From Drosophila miranda (taxonomy: Eukaryota; Arthropoda; Insecta; Diptera; Drosophilidae), in assembly GCF_003369915.1 (NCBI RefSeq), contig NC_046676.1, positions 16,164,001 to 16,228,000 of the forward strand: 64,000 nt of DNA, read 5' to 3'. Of the stretch, positions 12,745 through 24,939 are shown one piece after another; within the stretch, counting starts at the first letter, position 1; each line of letters begins with the position of its first letter. The translations under genes and the position numbers were made by a program. A model generated the notes under the pieces. It was not told where the DNA came from, did not search any database, and worked only from the letters and a program-made list of their open reading frames with translations.

Positions 12745-15700
12745 ATCCACCGGTAATTGGAGCCGGTTTCTCTGAGCTTATGGCCCCCGGCAGTGATCCA
12801 TCTAAGCCAGCTGATGATGGTTTCTGTTTTGGTTTAGGTTTTGTTTTGGTCTTGTTTGGTTTTGCCTCGACTCGTTCTTTTTTTGCGATTCGCGAGGCTT
12901 GGCTTTGTTTGCCACATCTTGGTAAGTACTTTCATCGGTCTTTGGCCCGGGGCTACGCCGACTCCGACCAGGCCCAGGTCCAGGTCCAGGCCTGTTCTCT
13001 ATGAAAGCATGGTTCATTAAACCACAGTGCGCAAGTCGGTCCGCGATGGGGAATCGAATCAATTATATTAATAGAACATAGACATGGCACAGACATGGAA
13101 GTGGTCTCAAGATCATAGGTCGGCTAGGAGTCGGAGTAGGAGTTGGCGATGGAGAGGGAGAGGGGGAGGGAGTTGCTCTCTGTCGCTGTTCACTCATTAT
13201 CGCAGCACTCTATCAACAGTCGCAACAGAAACTTTCCGCTGTGCCCCATTCCAGCTGCTGCTAAATCCCAATTCCAATCCCAGACCCACCGACAGCGCCC
13301 CGTTCCATTCTCGAACACTGAGTCGGAGAGTCAGCGAGTCAGCAAGTCAGATCCAGATATATATCGCAGTGGAGGTGTAGCTCTCGTATTGAAAGTTGAG
13401 ACGCGCAAAAGGAGACAGACGACGGCAAAGTTTTTTCATTTGAATCCTATTATTTCATCGTAGTTGTAATCTTATTATCCACGAGATGACAGCAAAATGA
13501 CATTTAGAAAATTTCACGCTGTGTGAAATGTTAAAAGAAAAAAAAACAGAACGGAAAACAGAACGGAAAAGCAAGCCACACCACAGAAAGGAGCAGATCC
13601 AACACGGGAATGCAAGAAAGTCAGCCAGGCAATGCGTATGGGCGGGCGGTGATGGACTGGAGGAGGGGTCGGTGTCGGCCCCCAGGACGGAGCTGGAGTT
13701 CCTGATTGGGACTGCGTACTGCGGTCACCTCCCCTCCACCTCTACCTCTACCTCTACCTCTGCCTCTCCGACTTGGCTTTATTCTTCGGGTTGGGCGTGT
13801 TTTTCACAAGTTTTCCACTGACGGCTGCCGCCTGTCGCTGCTTTCCTTTTAATTTCAATTCTGACATTTGTTTGTCTGCTGTCAAAATAAAGTAGCTTTG
13901 GCGCAAAAGAAATAAACCTTAAGATTGCGATTGAAAATGTTTCATCTCCTCCGTCTCACACATCTTCCCCTTCGTCTTGCCCTTTCCAGCTGCGGTCGAA
14001 ACTTTTCCCTCACGCAATAATAATAATAAACTAAAGCTTGTTTGACTTTTCAGGAAATTCTTTGAAATCCTCGTGTGGTAATCTTAATTCAATTTGCCTG
14101 CGGCGGGGACACTCGCCAAGAATGACAAACTCTGACACGACATTCACTCTAGTACGCCAGGCAAGATTGACGGTTCGTATTTGTCTAAGAGATCCAGTTT
14201 ACGAAACCACAATTTTCTGAAACCTAAAAACTTTATCATAAAAGAGGAAAAGAAAATTACGGATATTTTCTATAACAAGATGTTATATTTTTTGAGCTCT
14301 TTCTCTGTCAAGGAGCTGTAATGAAGTTGACTTACGGATGACCTTTAATGCCTTCCACAGGATATTTGCTGGAGAGTTGAAAACCAAACTTGAAAAACAT
14401 AATCAGTCTACAAAGTTGTGTGTACAACTCCCCCCTACTCGCTCCACCCTCTCTAGCTGGAAATTAAGTACAATTTTCATTTTAAATTAAGCTGCCAGAG
14501 CATCCCCAGCGCCCCACACAGCAGGCTCCCACTCAGCCACCAGCCACCAGCCACGAACCTCGAGCCAGCGCCATCCCACGGAAAACGCCGGCTCAGCTTT
14601 CGACGTCATTAATCACCACAGAGGCAGCAACAAGAGCAGAAATATCCCAGCCAAAGAGCATTTGTCAGAGTCTTTGGGTTACTTTTGCTCGGGGAAAAGC
14701 ATTTTCTAATCGCTACCCCCCACCCACAAAAAAAAAAAACAGAGTTGGAAAAAGTTGCGCCCAAAAATCGGTGTGGGGAAGCACATGTCAGTGGGGATGT
14801 CTATGGGGAGGGCCCGCTGCCCAACTATGCGAACCCCCCCAATGGCTGAGGCCCACCTGTCTGGGCTCTTTTTTGTTGTTTTGTTTGGCGTATTTCTGCT
14901 AGAAAAATGGTCGCTAAATTCGCGTGAAAAGGCAAATAATTTGGAATTCCCGGGGGTTCTAAATAAGTAAATTTAAATTGCATTTGTATGCGTTCAAAAT
15001 TTGTGCTACTCCTTCCCTCCCTTTCTGCGGATCCACCAATGCGGAGGGGTGGGAGTTTTTGTGTGTTTTGGCCACAAGTTTTTGTTGCCTGCTGCTGCCG
15101 TTATAAATTTGCGTGTCAAAAGCGACGGGGTGAAGGTTTTTCCGCTTTTTTTGATGTTTCGCATACGGAAGGAAGCTCTTCCCACCCCTTAGTCCGCAGC
15201 CCTCTGTTTGGGGCAAATGTTAATGTCCTTATCAGCGCTTCAGCATTTTTACATGTGTCCGCATTTGAAATATGCGGCAGTGGCAACGGTTTTTCTGGCA
15301 CTTTGCATGCACCCAGAGTCGGATCCGGGCTCGGTCTTTGGCAGTAAGCTTATTTTTTTGCTTCTCCTGTTGCTGTTGCTGTTGCTGTTGCCGCTTCCGT
15401 TGCAGTTGATGTCAAGTGTCAGGGGTCGGACAGTTGAAGTTATTTATTATAACGACAATTACACCAAATGTTGGCCAACAGTTCACGTGTTGGTCCTGTC
15501 AGCGGTCTCGCCAATAATTACATTTTCTGCAATTTCCTCAAATGGAAATTAGAAAATCGAAAGAGGACGGAGACAGAGCACAAGAGAAGAGCTTTTCATT
15601 GATATAATGTGAGTATTGTTATAGCTTCTGCCACACCCACACCCACAACCACACAACGCACACATGCCAATCTTTTCCAGTGCCAGACGTCCACAAAGAA

Positions 15701-18700
15701 AGAGAGATTTCCCAGAATCCTTCGGCTCAATCGAATTCACCCAACCCCCCCGAAATCGGTGAAATTTGCTAATGTAATGATGCTTAAAAGTGTTTCAAAG
15801 AATTTCCATTTCCCTGTTTATTTTTATTTACATGCCAGCATGTGTGGACCCAATGGGGAGTATGTGTATTGCCCCAGAAGAAGTGTGTGGGGGCGTGTTT
15901 GATTGAATTGAAATGCTTTGCCAAAAAACTTCCATCCTCCTTGTCTCGCCCTCCCTTTCGCTGTTTTACATTCAATGGTGGCGGAAAGTTGCAAATAATT
16001 TGCCTAATGTATCCAGCTAGGAGCCGCAAGAACATTGATAGCCAAAGTGGACTCTGTGCTGGGGTTTGGGGCTGCGGCCGTAGGAACTCGTATCTATGAT
16101 CACCTCATCTGCCAAAGTGCGGAGCGACGCGTCGCCGCGGGGCCTTCACACATAACGAGTTATACGAAGTAGAAGTTTTTATCGTGCCTATCGTTATACG
16201 AGTCAATTACTGCCGCTGTCTTCTTGCCCCCGCTTATCGTTGGCCATAAATCTTCCCCCCACAACTACGTGACTGTGTGGCAGGGAAGTGAACATTCTAG
16301 GCAGGGGATTCACTTCCCGATCGGCATGGATGAGAGAAGCAAATCATGGAAAATAACCATCAAATATACCCAATTAACAACACACTGCTAAACTGTAACT
16401 TTTTCTTTCTGTCAGCCGGTTTAATGCCACAGTTAAAGTGTACTTAACTTCGCTAATTCCCATAGAGTACGAGTATAGGGAGTTTCAGGGTATATACATA
16501 CGGTATATTTAGCCTCCGAGTCGTGAACAGCCAGATTTAGGTGCAGATTACGATGAGTTAAATATTTACTGTTTTATAATTAAGTGTCCCAGATTCTAAC
16601 ATATGCCTGCATCTATACAAACAGAAATTTATTCAGGTTCAAGAAATTTTTAATTGAACTACAGATACGAGAGTTTGCTGGGCAATCATCTAGATTTCTG
16701 TGTGTACCTTCATCATTTAATTTGCACTGCAATTATTATAGAACTATTATAAAAAACCCCAATCATTGTGCTAATATGATTCATTTTCGTTTGAGATTTT
16801 TGGTGAAATCTTTAAACCGATTTATAAGCCTTAAAGTACCGTTATTCCGATAATTATCCCCATAATGCTCCCATGAAAATGTGATTTATAATGTTGCAAC
16901 ATCCATCTGGTTGCAGCGCCACTTCAACTATTCATTTAGAGCCACTCGAGCGTGTCGATACACACCCACTTGGAGTGTAAGGCCAGCCCGCCCGCCCCAT
17001 AAGTTCAATGCCATAAGTCTCCAGACTCTTCTGAGGTTCCCGTATTTTTTCTTTTTTATTTTCTTTGCTCGCTGTGTTTGCGGATGCCGTGCGGATGCTC
17101 CGGACGGGCTCTAATGCCATGTGTTTCTGTGGGCATATTTAACGAGCACCTGCTGTGCCACTTCAGCCACTATAATATGCCAAATTAAAACTTTAACTAG
17201 CGCGCCGAGAGTCCTCCAGCGTCGGCATAAAGAGTGCAAGTGCAGCAAAGCCAGCGACAGACTGTCATCATTATCATTAACAGACACTGCCGTTCCGTGC
17301 CACATCCCCCCGCATTCACACACACATTCCACTATCTTTCGCACCTTCTCCGAGCGGTCCCATTTGATCCGTACCGTTCTCCTGCTCCATCCAGCATCTG
17401 CTGCGCTCCTCCTCCTCCTCTAGCTGTTGTGGCGCTTATGAGTATTATTGTCACTGTACTCGACAGTGGAGTGGCCGCCATGGACGCCAGTGCGCTCGCA
17501 ACCAAAAAGTGGCAGAGGCGGAGAAAGATGGAGCTGGCTCCGAGGATGGGAATGAGGCGCTCCAGCTTCCGTTGCAGTTTGTTTTTCATGCTCCTCCCAG
17601 ACGGCTTAGTGTCATAAGCATGTGTATGTGAGTGTGTATGTGTATGTGTATGTGTATGCGGATGTCTATGGGTGTATGAGTGTGGCATAAAAAACAAAAT
17701 GAAGGCGTTAATCTCTTCAACAAACTAAAGTCCGTCTGGTGAGTCGCTTAGTGGCAAGGTTTATGTTGCACATACACATAACTCTGCTTGCACTTTGGCC
17801 TAATATAATTTATGCACTGGAACTGCCATCGCAACAAGGAAAGCGGAAACCTCCTCTCACGGTATCCCAGACAACGCAAGTAGTTGCATATGTAATTACG
17901 TACTCTCGGATAATGCCAGACCATTAGTGGCAGCCACTTTTAGTTCATTGTAAAAGTGAATGTGAAGCACGGGAAAGGAAATGATGCAGGAAGAACAATT
18001 ACACTTCAAGAATGCTACAAAAAACAATTAGAAAAAACTTTGCACAGAAAAAAAGAGTTATCACAGGATTAGGAAAAGGTCTGACGTCTAAAATGCTGTC
18101 TACTTCAAGGCCCCCATTTCAGTATTCCATTCACTTATCAAAGCAGAATTTAATTATAGAACAATAACAGTTCCAAAGAGTTCGATAAGACGTCTTTCAT
18201 TGGTGTCGTACTTCGGGGGGCTTGGAGCAACGGCTGCTCCCATTTATTGGCATCCACTGGACATGCCTCGTAGGACTAAACCAAAACCTCTGATGGTCGC
18301 AAGTGCTTTGTGATTTTGCATTCCACTCAATATTGTGGCACATGCGTGGCTTTAGTACCCAAGCTGAACGCCGTGCAACACATTGGCGCCAGTGTGCCCG
18401 CTCTCGGAGTCCAGGACTCTCTCTTCGCAGAGAGCGCCTGCCACACTCGTTCTCTCTCCAGAGAGTCGCTGCTCTGCCAGCTGTTGAGCACGAGGCAAGC
18501 GGCCACTTGGTTTATTTCCTTGCCTCATCGCCTGAAAGTGTGCTTCGGGTTTTTCCCTTCTTACAGATTTTCCCTTGACTGTTTTCTCTTCGCAGTTTTT
18601 TCCCCGTTGTCGTGAATATGCCTTGGGGGGCGTGTGGGGTTGTTGGGCTGAATGGTGGGGCTGGGGTGCTGTTGTTGCTTCTGCTTTCAATTCAATTTTT

Positions 18701-19570
18701 CGCCAGCTGTTGTGCTTAATTTGAACTTTAAGCATTTTCCTCGTCCGCGTTGTTGCTTTTCTTTCCATAGTTGTTGCTGTTACTGTTTGGGCATTTCCGG
18801 CTTTAACGCTGTGGCTTTTTCTGTGGCTGCGACAGCTCAATATAAAAGTATATACATACGTATATGTATACGTATACTTATAAGGAGAAAAGTAGCCGAT
18901 TACCAGGCGCATTGCCCTAGCATCGAGGAGTCCCTTACCCCCAATCAGAGTGGGATCCAGAGACTTAAGGCCTTTGTGGGTCAGCCAGCCAGCCAGTCAG
19001 TCAGCTTTTTAACCGCTAATGAAGACTTATATCGAGGCAAACGGCTGCTTGGCAATGCACTTATTTACGGTTAGGGCTCTGAGAGTGCGCATTTCCCTTG
19101 CCGGAATGTTCCGAAATACTATACCAAAATATAGACCGGTTGACAGTATAAATAATGTGTTCCTTTGCCAGAATTTATGGCACTTGTATGTCTTCTGGTC
19201 TTCGGCAGCAGCACTGTTCGACTGCTATAAATTAGACGGGGTGGCCAGTCAGTCGTCGGACCCCAAATGCGATGCGTGCCCCACACCCACACCCACACTC
19301 TCATATCCGACACGCAACAAAACACGCACACTCACACACACGTACTACTCACAGATGCCAACACTCGCGTATGTATGGAAGAGTAACCGCCGTGGCCGTG
19401 TGGCATGCGGCTTTTGAGGTTTTAAAGCCTTTTGAGGTGACACATTAGGATTAGACAGCCATTAATTGCCCAGCACTCAAGGCACTCAAGGCACTCGATT
19501 ACACTAATTAGTCTGATTATTAAAGTAGGCGCATTTAAATGGTCGTTATGTAGATGCAAAGGCCGCTCTG
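12745..19570. other. Long non-coding interval
   Basis: About 6.8 kb with no supported gene. The open frames here are short, overlap on both strands and have no signal peptide, family motif or paired splice sites. The interval contains CT-, CTG- and GTAT-type simple repeats (for example CTGTTG units at 15367-15392 and TGTATG units at 17630-17660). Because the Obp56 genes are compact, this DNA could carry regulatory elements for either flank, but I see nothing diagnostic. Confidence 0.45.
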
Positions 19571-19575
19571 GGAGA

Positions 19576-19581
19576 TTTATT
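19576..19581 (-). terminator. Polyadenylation signal for the 53-residue gene
   Basis: AATAAA on the minus strand, about 35 nt past the stop codon at 19617. It supports a real minus-strand transcript over this very short frame. Confidence 0.5.
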
Positions 19582-19616
19582 TCACGAGAATCATTAAAAC
19601 TACTCCTTGCCCACAT

Positions 19617-19778
19617 CTAGGATATCGTACAGCAGAGGCAGCAGGGCCGACGCGGTCCGTGGTGATGGGGAGGACCATGGTGATGTGGCGGTCCGTGATG
19701 GCCGCCGTGATGGGGTCCGCCATGTCCAGGTCCACCGTGGCCTCCGGGTCCTCCGTGTCCTCCGTGCGGTGGTGGCAT
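19617..19778 (-). CDS. Small Gly/His/Pro-rich protein with Cys tail and CaaX box
   Basis: A 53-residue frame. Residues 1-45 are almost entirely Gly, His and Pro in GGHGGPGG/HHHGPP-type units. The tail is RRP-CCLCCTIS-stop. The last four residues, CTIS, fit a CaaX box with Ser at X, the class favoured by farnesyltransferase, and the cysteines just upstream could be palmitoylated as in Ras-type tails. With no signal peptide or membrane segment, this suggests a lipid-anchored cytoplasmic micropeptide; that is inference. The same tail logic recurs in the two small genes at 27859 and 29546. Three GATA-factor sites lie 97-140 bp upstream (TGATAA at 19875-19880, AGATAA at 19902-19907, AGATAG at 19912-19917), and a polyA signal follows. 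The 5' leader shows no TATA. His/Pro runs could bind metal, but this cannot be told from sequence. Confidence 0.65.
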   Translation of the reverse strand: MPPPHGGHGGPGGHGGPGHGGPHHGGHHGPPHHHGPPHHHGPRRPCCLCCTIS

Positions 19779-20774
19779 ATTTGTATGCTCTGGTGTTCTG
19801 CTTTCGAAAATTTAGATGCGATACTAACCAGCTCTTGTGGCCAACTAAATCCCAATCGACAGCCGCTTCAGCGCTTATCAAAGCTGTTCCCCCACTCATA
19901 TAGATAAGGTCCTATCTAATCTACTTTGTATAAGTTGCTAATCGATAAACTAGTGCAAACATTGGCATAATATTATGGCTATGGCGATGAGTAAGACCTT
20001 GTAAATGAAGATAACCTCGTCTGTTCGTCGTTAGTCATCCAAGAAAAACCCCTATAAGGTTCCCTTTTGAATACCAGAGAATAACATCTGGGAACTTTTA
20101 TTTTTAGCGGTAATCTAGGAATTGATACGTCTATTCTAGAGTTACTTCGTTTTACTGTGCAACCCAGTGATAAGATAACTCCAGAGTTGGTCAGAATTAT
20201 GTGGAACTTCATGTACTAAATGTACTAAATTTCCTAAATTTCGATTGAAATAAAAGTGAAACTAGTTCCCAGAAGAACTTAACTTGTATTTTTAATTGAG
20301 TCGCAATAATTACTTTCCTCCTTGGGCAGACTACACAAGTGACAAAATTATAATCCACTTGATTCTCGTTCCCGATTAAGCACCATATGTCAGGGTCTGC
20401 AATTCGCAATACAATGTTCCGCTTGGTGTACGGCTGCCATTTACCTTCCGCCTGACCCAGTTTTGAAGTCAGGGGAAAACTATTCGTAAAAAGCAGCAAC
20501 CAAGGCCCAGACACTGTGCAAGAAAATGGAAAAACTTGAGCGCGGAATGGGCAGTGGATTGGGCTTTTTGAATTCAATTAATTTTATCTGCATCAATTTT
20601 CCTTTATAATCGCATCAGAGTGCGGCGGCAACAGCCCCAGCCGGAGTATCCACTCACATGAGCATTCGTAAGGAGAGGGGAAAGCGAAAGGACGTTACCC
20701 CAAAAAGGACCGCAACTCGTAAAATATATAAAGTCATTGCAAAAGCCAATTTGTATATCAGTGATGGCAGACCA

Positions 20775-20818
20775 TGCCCAGGCCCAGGCCCAGGCCCAGG
20801 CCCGGCCCTGGCCCTGGC
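20775..20818. repeat. GGCCCA hexamer repeat
   Basis: About seven units of GGCCCA/GGCCCT. Open frames through it (Pro-Gly or Ala-Gln repeats) are products of the repeat and not evidence of a gene. Confidence 0.8.
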
Positions 20819-22261
20819 ACGGCGATTATCAAACTGCGAATGTGGCACAGAGAGGGGTTCCCATTCCCATTGCCGCTCCCGCTCCCCTCGCCGTTCCCTT
20901 ACCCCCAACACAAACTTACTTAAAATGCTCTTAACCGAATGGGGGTATAACCTTCTGTGCAGGGGAGCTGCTCTGCATGAGCCACAGTCAAAACCAGATC
21001 CTGCGCCTGGGCCGTGCTTCATGGTAACAATTACATTTCACAGATTTTCTTCTTTTTTTTTTTGGGGTCGCGTGTGCTGTTGCATGTTGTTGGTGCGCGG
21101 TCCGCTTTCGGTGTCCTTTATTTTGGGCTTATGGGGCCGTACATTATCGCCGACGCGAGTCGGGGTTTGGGGTGGAACCGGCGCTGATGTGCGACGTCTA
21201 AATATGAGAATGTTGTGTGAAAATGTTTAAAATCCACGCAAGCCTCTCAAGCGCGAATGCTCAGCACGCCATAAGTGACGGCCGGTGAGTACGAGAGCGA
21301 GGATTTTCCAGCTGTGGTCCTGGCCAAGGAGTGGCCACTTTTGCATATCCCCACCACCTCCCACCCGCCCAGTGGATGGCGTGGCGAGAGCCCAGAAAGG
21401 AAGTAAATAGTGGAAAAGGCATAAATAATAGCAAATAATACGGCGACAATGCGCACAAATTTGCCGCTAAAGTGTAGTCATTGTCGAGCGACCCAGCTAG
21501 TCCTTCGTCCTTGCTGCTGGGGCCTGGGTCCAGAGTCCTTCGAACTGTGCGTGAGCCCTGCCCAGAACCTGCTTTTGCTTTTTGCATGATTTTGCTGTTT
21601 AAATTTATTACACACTAGATTTATGATCGCGTTGAGTTGCCCCTACCGGTGGCCCCGCTCCCGACACTTATCATTGCCTTTTGTGGCCTAGCGCCCACTC
21701 GGTTCCCATGCCCCATGCCCCATCGTGGGGCCCGCGCGGACTCGGGCCTCGAGACTCAGGACTGGCTTTAATTTCATTGTTACCCGTATAATTCCTATTT
21801 GAACTGGGGTGTGAAGCACAATTTATAGGCGCTTTTCAAGTGATTTCTTTCGCTCGGTTGCCACACAATCATCGAGTGGAGTGGAGTCTCCTTCGTGTGT
21901 GTCTGTGTGTGTGCCACTTCTGTCACTTCAGACTTGCGGTTAAATTTCCATAGCATTTTCCGCTTTCCTCTTTTAATCACATGTTTTGGCCCAGCCCAGC
22001 CTTGCGTGGCTTTTAACGTAGCCGCAGGCGCTTATTAGAAGTGTGACAGAATTCAAAATTGAAGAGGAAACGTATACGCCTTGCCACTTGCCACTTGCCA
22101 CACACGAAGGTCCGCTCCAGTGGCACAAATGAAAACGACGCAAACTGTAATTTGCGGTTGGAAATATAAACTTTTATCTGAATAATATGCAGTTTGGCTG
22201 TGATTCAGTTGGAAAAGTGCACAAATACTGTTAAATATAACCATTTTCTCATCAACCAAAG

Positions 22262-22264
<3 letters not shown>

Positions 22265-22299
<35 letters not shown>
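22265..22299. repeat. (AT)17 microsatellite
   Basis: Uninterrupted AT dinucleotide tract, likely length-polymorphic between strains. Confidence 0.9.
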
Positions 22300-22309
<10 letters not shown>

Positions 22310-22667
22310 ATATTAACAGTAATTTAGCTTATAAACCATAATTCTTTTGATATTGGGGCAGGCATTGCTAAATTCAGAAGGCTTCCTTTTAGCTTTTCAA
22401 TCAAATTCGAACACAGCCTGGAACCAGCGAAAAGCCAGCCTTTAAAAAGTGAATAACATTGAAATGTATGGGCGTTATATTTTCATAGGACAAACCATTT
22501 AGATCGTATTTGAATCGTTTTACCTTTAGAGCTCAACTCAATTTTATTTAGTATGTTTTGAGATATTTCTAAATTTAAAGTACACTAGGTTGTGAAGCCT
22601 TTTACTAGTAAATAATTTTATTCACATTTCAAACTCTAAGAAAATCAGATAGATATACAGAAATACA

Positions 22668-24722
22668 ATGGCTTCGATTGTGGGTGCGCCGCCATCGAGT
22701 GTGGGCGAAGCCGTTCAACCATGGCAGAAGTTCGACTGGCCGGAAGAGATCCAGCAACATATCTACAAGGACTGGGGCATCTACTACTCCCGCCGTCGCA
22801 GGGAGAACATTGCCATGCACTACTTCAACAAGGCCCTCGTGTTGGATCCCAAGGATCACATGACAATGTACAAGCGATGCCAGAGCAAGCGGAAGGCGGC
22901 CCAAATCCAGGGAGCCCTGAAGGACAGCCGGGAGGCTGCGAGTGAGTATATCGGGGGGAATTACCATCCGAGAGCCTGCGACTGAGCGACCCTTTGGTGT
23001 GTGCAGGAATGGCCCGAGCCACGAGTGGAGAGAAATCCTACATCAACCTGGAAATATGCGATGCCCAATACGAACTCAACCAGTTCGAGAACAGCCTGGC
23101 CGAGTTGCACAACAACGCTCGCCATTTCAAGGGAAACAAGACCAAGTGCTTCGAAAGGCGCTCGCTGATGGTAGGTTCAGCTCTGTCGGAAGTTCCATTG
23201 CAATCTCTTTATAACTATAGCGGTAACTCTGCCAGGTGGACGAGGTGATCAACGATTGCATGGGCGAGGCGATGACCGCCTTCTTCTCGAAACACCAAAA
23301 AACAGTAGAAATTGTGCACGAGCTTATGAAGGCCAACGAGATAGTGGACAAACGTCCCTTGTGGAAGGTGCTGCGGGAGCAGGATAAGTGCGATGTTCTC
23401 AGCATTCCCGAGACGGAGGTGCTGCTGCTCTCCCCACTGGAGATTGCGCGCAGAAAGCGGGCCTACAATATCTTCTATCAGACGTACCTGAACGAGTCCT
23501 GTATAGATATGGTGTTCATGAAGAAGATGATCAACAACCCCGTGCTTCTGCTGCCCCAATGCAAGGAGTCCTTCTCCTTCCTGGACAAACTCACTGTCAA
23601 ACAGTACGAGATTGTGCGCACATTTATGGTGAGAGATCGAATACTATGTGCTTCAGGGTTTACCAAGCCTGGCCCTTCCACAGAAAATGCTGCAATCGCG
23701 TAGCCCTTTGTATTACGTGAACTACATGAAGTACAGGAATAAGAAGCTGTCGGAGAAGTATCGAGAGGCCTTCCTCTACCACGTACAGTACCAGACATAC
23801 CGCACCATGAACGCGGCTCTGAAGCGCGTTCGCGTGCTGCGCAAAGAAAAGAAGGTCAAGGTGAGCCAGAAGAGAAATAGGGATTGGGGAAAACGTAGTA
23901 CTTAACAACATGTCACCCCGCAGGCCTTGACCAAGTTCGTGGAGGAGGTGATGGGCGAATACGTGGTGAAGAAGACGCACCGTGTGATGTGCTGGAAGTT
24001 CGAGTTTCTTAACGAGATGTACAACACCCTGGGACTGGCCCTGGCCGAACAGCTGATGCCCCCGAAGAAGTTCAATGCCGCCACAACGTCCCTCCTCAAG
24101 CTGCTGCATTTGCCAACGGACAAGGTTAAGGAATTAACGTCATTTGTCTTTGGAGATCGCTCCACGCACCCGGAACCGGACGCCTACGATCACGCCGCCG
24201 TGAGGGCCAAGTAAGACCACATCTGTTTATTAATCGAATCAAGAAGAGTGTCTCATAGTGTCTTGTGTTACCCATAGGAAGCTGCTGGCGCGCCTCGAGC
24301 ACAGAATGATGTTTGCCAAATACTCGATCGAAAAGTGCTATCTGCTGCACCAGATATCGCAATGCCATCTGGACCAGGGACGGCACTCCGAGTGCGCATT
24401 CGTTGGTCGTAAGGGCATGAAAGAGTCCGCGAACTGCAATAGCCACCTCTGGAAGTTCCTCAATGTGGTGCAGATAGTCAAGGCCAATGCCGTGGTGTAC
24501 AAGCTGGAACAGACCAGAGACGCCCTGGAGGATGCCCTGCCCATCGCGCAGGCCCTGAAGTCGCAGGAGCTGGTGTCATTTGTGGAGAACTGCATGGCGT
24601 GCAACCAGGAGGAGTTCGTCACGAAGAAGAACACTGTGAATCTCAGTACACGCTCAAGCAAGGCCGATTCTAGTAATCGTTCGAACAACAGCTTCAAAAT
24701 GGGCTCGAAAGACCGCTATTAG
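22668..24722 (+). CDS. TPR-type protein, possibly ODAD4/TTC25-like
   Basis: Six exons: 22668-22941, 23007-23170, 23236-23628, 23684-23860, 23924-24210 and 24278-24722. All introns are 55-67 nt with GT-AG borders, and the phases (1,0,0,0,2) join without a break to give 579 residues. Residues of about 35-85 (IYYSRRRRENIAMHYFNKALVLDPKD... ) form a tetratricopeptide-like pair, followed by a second helical repeat near EICDAQYELNQFENSLAEL. The central and C-terminal parts are helical and basic (KRVRVLRKEKKVK), with another TPR-like segment near the end, and a Ser/Asn-rich tail. There is no signal peptide or membrane span, so it is probably cytoplasmic. The layout resembles the fly relatives of TTC25/ODAD4, the outer dynein arm docking factor of cilia and sperm tails; this is a guess from TPR order and overall length, not a firm match. 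For exon 4 a nearer AG at 23656 would leave a 27-nt intron, so the acceptor at 23681-23683 was chosen. AATAAA is present at 24927-24932. Confidence 0.82.
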
Positions 24723-24939
24723 TTATCAAGTTTTTATTGCTATTTTTTTTTTTTTGTAACATAATTTTATAGGAGGGCCACCAACCCTTGTGGGTTTTAA
24801 CTTACTTTCCGACATTAAGGGCAAATTTTAAATCCACAAAACAAACATCAGACAACGCAAAAAAGGATCTGTAGAGCTCCGGTTGCGCTGAGTCCTACAA
24901 GTTCTACAATTTGACAAAGAAATGAAAATAAATTGCTGG

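Larger units (their letters stand above)
19930..22660. other. Non-coding interval before the TPR gene
   Basis: No supported gene. The interval holds a GGCCCA tandem repeat at 20775-20818 and an (AT)n microsatellite at 22265-22299. Confidence 0.45.

Noticed and set aside
18352-19074. Open frames of 140-190 codons on both strands
   Set aside because: Composition is random and no homology or exon structure is visible. They lie in a simple-repeat-rich non-coding stretch.
19577-19907. Longer frames overlapping the 53-residue gene
   Set aside because: They arise from the GGN-CAY repeat in other frames and on the other strand. Only the 53-codon frame has the Cys-CaaX end and a polyA signal in the right place.
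20658-21230. 190-codon Pro/Gly-rich frame
   Set aside because: It is kept open by the GGCCCA hexamer repeat; frames on both strands are open for the same reason.
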